From Bacteroidota bacterium (lineage in GTDB: Bacteria; Bacteroidota; Bacteroidia; Chitinophagales; Chitinophagaceae): 10,477 nucleotides of DNA. The DNA is taken from positions 1 through 10,477 of the forward strand of contig JAKPBL010000668.1 in the NCBI GenBank assembly GCA_029778965.1, written 5' to 3'. Positions 6,395 through 10,477 of this stretch are shown here, piece by piece. The stretch's first letter is position 1. Every line of letters begins with the position of its first letter. The notes under the pieces were generated by a model. The model worked only from the letters and a program-made list of their open reading frames with translations, was not told where the DNA came from and searched no databases. The translations under genes were made by a program, and so were the position numbers.

Positions 6395-8017
6395 ATGAGG
6401 CGATGGATATTGTGTGTGTGCGCATTGATGGCGTTATTACATGGCCGCGGGCAGGGATTCCCCGTGGCCATTACGGAACTGATGCCCGACCCCACTCCTT
6501 CACGCGGGCTGCCGCCGGAGGAGTTTGTGGAGCTATGGAATACCGGCAACGACACCCTCGACCTGGGCGGATGGATGCTGACCAATGGCCGCAGCCGGGC
6601 GAAGTTTCCTGCGGGCTCGACCCTTTTCCCCAACGGTGTTTTACTGCTTTGCAAAACGGCGGTCGCCGATTCGTTTGTACGCTATGGCCGGGTACTGGGG
6701 CTGGCGGGTTTTCCGGCCTTGCGCAATGACGCTGATACCATCTGGCTGGAAGATGCCCGCGGCCGGGTGGTGCATGCGGCCGGTTATTCATTGGGCACGT
6801 ATGGCAGATCGGCGCCCGGCGGTCGCAGCATCGAGGCGGCGGATCCGCGAAACACCTGCCGGCTGGCAAATCAATGGCAGTCGTCGAATGACGATGCGGG
6901 CGGCAACCCGGGCACCGTAAAGGCTGGAACAGCCCTGGGAGTTCCGGGGGTTTCGATGTATGCTTTTGCGGAAGAGCCTCAAACAGTTATGCTGGTGTTC
7001 AACGAACGGGTTAGCCGCCCGCCGATTGTATCCATAGAACCCGCCGTGGCCGTCGATTCCATACGGGCAACAGGCATCCTGGGCAACCGCTGGCTGGTGC
7101 ACCTGGCTTCTCCCCTGGCACCCGGCGTATTATACGGCATTACGGCCAACGGGATTTCCGTATGCGATTCCCTGCTCGGCAGCCTGCAAACCAATTGCAT
7201 GCTTCCCGACAACGACTATGAAGGTCTCGTGCTGAATGAAATATTATTCGACCCGCCGGCGGCGGGGGCAGATTACATAGAATTGTTCAACGGGGGACCT
7301 TATGCCATTTCCTTATCATCGCTGCGCCTGGGAAACCGCGATAACAGGGGATCGCCCGCGGCGTTAAAAACACTGGCGACCGATGGCCGTTGCCTCCTGC
7401 CCGGCGAATTCTGCGCTTTGTCGACCGACACGGGCTGGGTGCGGCGGCAATTCGGCGGTACCGGCCGGCTCATGGCAGTTCCGGCGCTGCCGGCTTTTCC
7501 CGATAAGGCCGGTGCGGTGCTATTGCTGCAGGCCGATGGCCGGGTGATAGACGCAGTTGATTATGAGGCCGGCTGGCACCATCCCCTGGTCCGCAACCCC
7601 GAGGGGGTTGCCCTGGAACGGCTCGATGCGGCTGCGCCGGGCAATGACCGCAGCAATTGGTCATCTGCGGCTGCACATGCCCGTTATGGAACGCCCGGTC
7701 TGCCGAATTCACAGGCAGGCACAGGCGAAGCAGGCCGTTTTTTCAGCACCGAAATGGGGAGCCGGCAGGTAGTATTGCACTACCGTTTTCCCGAGAGGGG
7801 CTATGTGCTTTCGGTAACGGTTTATGACAGCGATGGCCATAGGGTGAGAACCGTGATCCGTTCGGGGATATGCGGCTTAAACGGCACCATAATATGGGAC
7901 GGTCGCGGCGATACGGGGCATGCTTTGCCTGCCGGACCCTATGTGCTGGTGGCGCAGGCCTTTCATCCCGGGGGTAAGACCCTGCGGGCGCGCAGGGCCG
8001 TCGGCATCAACTGGTAA
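6395..8017 (+). CDS. Secreted protein with two lamin-tail domains
   Basis: A 540-residue exported protein. Residues 1-21 form a signal peptide (MRRWILCVCALMALLHGRGQ). Residues about 24-175 form a first lamin-tail domain (ITELMPDPTPS..EEFVELWNTG, then the DADTIWL strand). Residues about 186-262 look like an SbsA-type Ig-like domain (VMLVFNERVS..VDSIRATG). Residues about 277-440 form a second lamin-tail domain (LVLNEILFDPP..DYIELFNGG, ending YGTPGLPNS). Residues about 450-535 resemble the FlgD-type Ig fold (TVYDSDGHRVRT, IIWDGRGDTGHALPAGPYV). There is no catalytic motif, and the C-terminal segment is not an obvious type IX sorting signal, although FlgD-like folds occur in that position. It is likely a structural or adhesive protein in the periplasm or at the cell surface; no specific role can be given. 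The gene is divergent from asd and its stop lies 4 bases from that of the convergent kinase. Confidence 0.82.
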   Translation: MRRWILCVCALMALLHGRGQGFPVAITELMPDPTPSRGLPPEEFVELWNTGNDTLDLGGWMLTNGRSRAKFPAGSTLFPNGVLLLCKTAVADSFVRYGRVLGLAGFPALRNDADTIWLEDARGRVVHAAGYSLGTYGRSAPGGRSIEAADPRNTCRLANQWQSSNDDAGGNPGTVKAGTALGVPGVSMYAFAEEPQTVMLVFNERVSRPPIVSIEPAVAVDSIRATGILGNRWLVHLASPLAPGVLYGITANGISVCDSLLGSLQTNCMLPDNDYEGLVLNEILFDPPAAGADYIELFNGGPYAISLSSLRLGNRDNRGSPAALKTLATDGRCLLPGEFCALSTDTGWVRRQFGGTGRLMAVPALPAFPDKAGAVLLLQADGRVIDAVDYEAGWHHPLVRNPEGVALERLDAAAPGNDRSNWSSAAAHARYGTPGLPNSQAGTGEAGRFFSTEMGSRQVVLHYRFPERGYVLSVTVYDSDGHRVRTVIRSGICGLNGTIIWDGRGDTGHALPAGPYVLVAQAFHPGGKTLRARRAVGINW

Positions 8018-8021
8018 CGCC

Positions 8022-8948
8022 TCACCGGGTAAGCTGGATATCGAAGTTCACCAGTTGAACGAACTGGCGCATCCGCTCTTCGATGTCGTGCCGGGTGATC
8101 TCTTTCATGCGGTGCGTGCCGAATTTCTCTACGCAGAACGAGGCGAGCGCAGATCCTTTGATGATGGCGGTTTTCATATTCTCAAAAGAGATATCACGTG
8201 TAGCCGCCAGGTGACCGATAAAGCCACCTGCAAAAGTATCGCCGGCTCCCGTGGGATCAAATACATCTTCCAGCGGCAGCGCCGGCGCAAAGAATACCTG
8301 GTCTTCGTGGAAAAGAAGTGCACCGTGCTCGCCCTTTTTGATTACCAGGAATTTCGGTCCCATATTACGGATCTGCCTGGCTGCTTTCACCAGGGAGTAT
8401 TGTCCGCTGAGCTGCCTTGCCTCGCTGTCGTTCACCATCAGCACATCCACTTCTTTCAACACCGCTTCCAGGTCGCTCATGGCCGTATCCATCCAGAAAT
8501 TCATGGTATCGAGCACGATGAGCTTGGGGCGCTTCTTCATTTGCCGGATAACGCTCATTTGCAGGCTGGGCATCAGGTTGCCCAGCATCAGGAATTCAGC
8601 GCCCTGGTAGCTGTCGGGAATCTTAGGATCGAAGCTGGCGAGCACGTTCAATTGCGTATCGAGCGTATCGCGGGTATTCATGTCAAGATGATATCGGCCG
8701 GCCCAGAAGAACGACTTCTCGCCTGTTTTTCTTTCCACGCCGTCGAACCTAACGCCCCTTTTTGCCAGGGCCTCGAGCTCTTCCTGCGGAAAGTCATAGC
8801 CGATCACCGACACCTGGTTAACTGTATCTACAAAGTTCGTAGCACTCCAGGCCAGGTAAGTGGCTGATCCGCCTACTGTCTGACCGCTTTTCCCGAAAGG
8901 TGTTTCGATGGCGTCGAAAGCCATCGTGCCGACTACTATCAATGACAT
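8022..8948 (-). CDS. PfkB-family sugar or nucleoside kinase
   Basis: A 308-residue cytoplasmic kinase of the ribokinase/PfkB fold that moves the ATP gamma-phosphate to a hydroxyl of a sugar or nucleoside. The N-terminal signature GGSATYLAWSATN lies at 26-38. NDSE (173-176) fits the NxxE motif that helps place magnesium and phosphate. The C-terminal signature DPTGAGDTFAGGF lies at 231-243, with Asp237 as the catalytic base and GAG as the anion hole. Length and motifs are normal, so the enzyme should be active. The substrate cannot be read from the sequence: the N-terminal lid differs between ribokinases, adenosine kinases and fructokinases and I cannot place this one. The start ATG8948 gives MSLIVVGTMAFDAIETP, a typical first strand. 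The gene is divergent from a TetR regulator across 80 bases, which makes control by that regulator possible but unproven. Confidence 0.88.
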   Translation of the reverse strand: MSLIVVGTMAFDAIETPFGKSGQTVGGSATYLAWSATNFVDTVNQVSVIGYDFPQEELEALAKRGVRFDGVERKTGEKSFFWAGRYHLDMNTRDTLDTQLNVLASFDPKIPDSYQGAEFLMLGNLMPSLQMSVIRQMKKRPKLIVLDTMNFWMDTAMSDLEAVLKEVDVLMVNDSEARQLSGQYSLVKAARQIRNMGPKFLVIKKGEHGALLFHEDQVFFAPALPLEDVFDPTGAGDTFAGGFIGHLAATRDISFENMKTAIIKGSALASFCVEKFGTHRMKEITRHDIEERMRQFVQLVNFDIQLTR

Positions 8949-8965
8949 GGTTCAAAATTGTGGCG

Positions 8966-8973
8966 CGAAAATA
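8966..8973 (-). promoter_or_regulatory. Predicted -7 box of the PfkB kinase gene
   Basis: On the minus strand TATTTTCG is one mismatch from TAnnTTTG and ends 17 bases before the kinase ATG. No clear TTTG lies at the expected upstream distance. Confidence 0.35.
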
Positions 8974-9013
8974 GGGAATTTTGACCCCGCTTCTCCTAAC
9001 GGGCGTTCGTTTG

Positions 9014-9021
9014 TATATTTG
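9014..9021 (+). promoter_or_regulatory. Predicted -7 box of the TetR gene
   Basis: TATATTTG matches TAnnTTTG exactly and ends 7 bases before the ATG at 9029. Its position argues that the open frame upstream of 9029 (to 8981) is not translated and that the mRNA starts at or close to the ATG. A TTTG exists at 8980-8983, but 30 bases away is too far to be its partner. Confidence 0.5.
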
Positions 9022-9028
9022 GCGAACC

Positions 9029-9619
9029 ATGGCCAAGATCAGGAACAAGCACAATGCCACCAAAAAAGAAGTGATCGTGGAAGCGGCTACCCGTCTTTTC
9101 CGGGAACGTGGCTTTAAAGCGGCCTCCATGCGCGACCTGGCCGAAGCCGTGGGGGTGGAAGCAGCCAGCCTGTACAACCACATCCAGTCGAAAGAAGAAA
9201 TTCTGCAGGAGATCTGCTTCAAGGTAGCCACCGCCTTCAACGAGCAATGCGACAAGGTGGAAGCCGGCGCGCTGTCGAATATTTCGCGGATAGAGGCCAT
9301 GCTGCGCTTTCACATCAGGATGATGTTCGACCACTATGACAGGGTGATGGTGGCCGACCGCGACTGGAAACACCTGTCCGATCCTTTCCTGTCCAATTAC
9401 CATGAACAACGCCGCGCCTATCGGAAACGCCTGGCGGGTATCATTGAAAAAGGCATCGAAAACGGCGAAGTGAAACACGTTGATGCCCCCACCGTAGTGT
9501 TGATCATGCTGCATGCCGTAAACGGCATCGAAAGCTGGCATCGCAGCAAGGAAAAGATCAGCGCCAAACAGTTGGAAGAGAACATGGTGCTCATCCTGAT
9601 CGACGGCCTCCGCGCTTGA
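9029..9619 (+). CDS. TetR/AcrR-family transcriptional regulator
   Basis: A 196-residue one-component repressor-type regulator. The N-terminal DNA-binding domain spans about residues 12-60: helix 1 (VIVEAATRLFRERGF), then the helix-turn-helix (SMRDLAEAVGVEAASLYNHI) and the KEEIL start of helix 4. The all-helical C-terminal part (about 65-196) should bind a ligand and dimerise. Its pattern (RDWKHLSDP, then RRAYRKRLAGIIEKGIENGEV, then a MLHAVNGIESWH helix) resembles the fatty-acid and aromatic-catabolism type of TetR proteins such as KstR2, FadR or PaaR relatives, which would suggest an acyl-CoA ligand; that is a guess from style. The start at ATG9029 is chosen over the upstream TTG8981 because a perfect -7 box lies between them and MAKIRNKHNATKKEV is a typical TetR N-terminus. 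It is divergent from the PfkB kinase; its targets may be elsewhere. Confidence 0.9.
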   Translation: MAKIRNKHNATKKEVIVEAATRLFRERGFKAASMRDLAEAVGVEAASLYNHIQSKEEILQEICFKVATAFNEQCDKVEAGALSNISRIEAMLRFHIRMMFDHYDRVMVADRDWKHLSDPFLSNYHEQRRAYRKRLAGIIEKGIENGEVKHVDAPTVVLIMLHAVNGIESWHRSKEKISAKQLEENMVLILIDGLRA

Positions 9620-9625
9620 TTTTTC

Positions 9626-9652
9626 CACCCGTCGGGTGGCACCCAACGGGTG
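9626..9652. other. Quasi-palindromic hairpin between convergent genes
   Basis: CACCCGT (9626-9632) pairs with ACGGGTG (9646-9652), and GGGT (9634-9637) pairs with ACCC (9641-9644), around a GGC loop with one C/A mismatch. The same bases can instead fold as two adjacent hairpins, CCACCC-GTC-GGGTGG and GCACCC-AAC-GGGTGC. It fills most of the 36 bases between the TetR and permease stops. A terminator role is likely from position, but neither strand has a T-run after the stem; TTTTT precedes it on the plus strand. Confidence 0.5.
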
Positions 9653-9655
9653 CGC

Positions 9656-10477
9656 TCAGTTCCGCAACCCGTCCACGGGGTTCGAGAGCGCCGCTTTGAT
9701 CGATTGCAGGCTGATGGTCACTATGGCTATCACGGTTACCAGCAGGGCGGCAATACCGAACATCCACCAACTGATATTGACCCGGTAGGCATATTCCTGC
9801 AGCCAAAGCCGCATGGCGTACCAGGCCGGCGGTGTCGCTATAACAAAAGCGAGCAGCACCAGCAGCAGAAAATCCTTCGACAAAAGGCCATTGATCTGTA
9901 ATACCGAAGCGCCCAGCACTTTGCGAATGCTCATTTCCTTGTTGCGCTGCTCCACCATAAAAGCCGATAAGGCAAACAACCCCAGGCAGGCGATAAAAAT
10001 AGCCAGCATCGCAAAGCTGCCGAAGATCTGCTGCATGCGCTGCACATCTTTGTACATCTGCGCAAAACTGTTGTCGAGGAAATTGTAGCGTATTTGCTGG
10101 TTCGGCATGAAAGCATGCCATACCTGCTGTACCTGCGCAATGGCTGTTTTGGCATTTTCGCCTTTGATCCTGACGCTGATCATGGAATTGCTTTCGCCCA
10201 ATCCGAATACCAGCGGGCGGATCTCCTGCTGCATCGACTCATAATTGAAATCGCGCACCACCCCGATTACGGTATAGGCGCCGCCGCCGTTCGTGATCCG
10301 CTGGCCCAGCGGCTCTTTCAGCCCGAGCTTAACGGCCATGGCCTGGTTGATGATGAGCGCCTGTGAATCGGTCGATAACCGCGGATCGAAATTCCTTCCC
10401 TGCACCAGCTCAATGCCCAAGGTCTGCATATAGGCCGAATCGGCTACCCAGAACTGTCCCGGTGCACCCACATCCGT
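9656..10477 (-). CDS. ABC transporter permease, MacB/FtsX type (C-terminal part)
   Basis: The last 273 or so codons of an inner-membrane permease; the frame is open through the right edge, so the GTG at 10471 is internal. Counting from there, residues 1 to about 140 are the end of a MacB-type periplasmic domain (FWVADSAYMQTLGIELVQGRNF, YTVIGVVRDFNYESM, and VQQVWHAFMPN). Three membrane segments follow (about 149-173, 200-219, 235-256). The cytoplasmic loop EQRNKEMSIRKVLGAS (174-189) after the first of these is a hallmark of FtsX/MacB permeases and contacts the ATPase. The ending NPVDGLRN is also typical. Bacteroidota members usually have about 800 residues with two such halves; what is visible fits the second half. 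Such systems are mechanotransmission transporters for antimicrobial peptides, lipoproteins or other envelope substrates; the substrate is unknown. It converges on the TetR gene with 36 bases between stops. Confidence 0.9.
   Translation of the reverse strand, partial: TDVGAPGQFWVADSAYMQTLGIELVQGRNFDPRLSTDSQALIINQAMAVKLGLKEPLGQRITNGGGAYTVIGVVRDFNYESMQQEIRPLVFGLGESNSMISVRIKGENAKTAIAQVQQVWHAFMPNQQIRYNFLDNSFAQMYKDVQRMQQIFGSFAMLAIFIACLGLFALSAFMVEQRNKEMSIRKVLGASVLQINGLLSKDFLLLVLLAFVIATPPAWYAMRLWLQEYAYRVNISWWMFGIAALLVTVIAIVTISLQSIKAALSNPVDGLRN

Noticed and set aside
7981..7996. CCTGCG-GGCG-CGCAGG hairpin near the end of the lamin-tail gene
   Set aside because: It is inside coding sequence for an Arg-rich tail and no T-run follows on either strand, so a terminator call is not supported.
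8981..9028. TTG8981 as the TetR start
   Set aside because: A perfect -7 box (9014-9021) lies inside this extension, and the N-terminus from ATG9029 is the typical one.

Overview
The window looks like chromosomal DNA from a Bacteroidota species, most likely in the Chitinophagaceae, at roughly 55% GC. Four things point there: A-rich or absent ribosome binding sites, promoter boxes of the Bacteroidota type (TTTG / TAnnTTTG), a chromosomal NUMOD4-HNH-HTH protein, and MacB/FtsX-type permeases. The family assignment is inference from protein style; no database search was possible.

Layout, left to right. (1) The NAD-dependent DNA ligase gene ligA runs in from beyond the left edge. It is followed 22 bases later by a small NUMOD4/HNH-like/HTH protein and a strong intrinsic terminator. 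(2) A DUF2461 protein and a secreted esterase-like alpha/beta hydrolase form a probable two-gene unit. (3) The aspartate-semialdehyde dehydrogenase gene (asd) lies on the minus strand, converging on the esterase, and ends at a terminator that folds properly only in the asd direction. (4) A 228-base non-coding gap (6167-6394) separates asd from a divergent secreted protein with two lamin-tail domains. (5) A PfkB-family sugar or nucleoside kinase (minus) and a TetR regulator (plus) are divergent from an 80-base shared region. (6) The C-terminal third of a MacB/FtsX-type ABC permease (minus) runs off the right edge and converges on the TetR gene.

The most interesting part is the leader of asd. 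Reading on the minus strand there is a Bacteroidota-type promoter and then a 20-codon reading frame in which 11 of 20 codons are Met, Thr or Lys, the end products of the aspartate pathway that Asd feeds. Next come a GGAAGGAAGG tract in the last codons, an intrinsic terminator whose 5' arm (CCTTCC) is complementary to that tract, and finally the asd start 23 bases after the T-run. This is the layout expected for ribosome-mediated transcription attenuation by the pathway's end products. It is a hypothesis from sequence alone, but each part falls where the model needs it.

A second pattern is that -7 boxes lie only 4-7 bases before the start codons of the TetR gene, the lamin-tail gene and the asd leader peptide, which suggests leaderless or nearly leaderless transcripts. 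The remaining genes are mostly housekeeping or conserved accessory genes. I saw no CRISPR array, rRNA, tRNA, insertion sequence or phage module.
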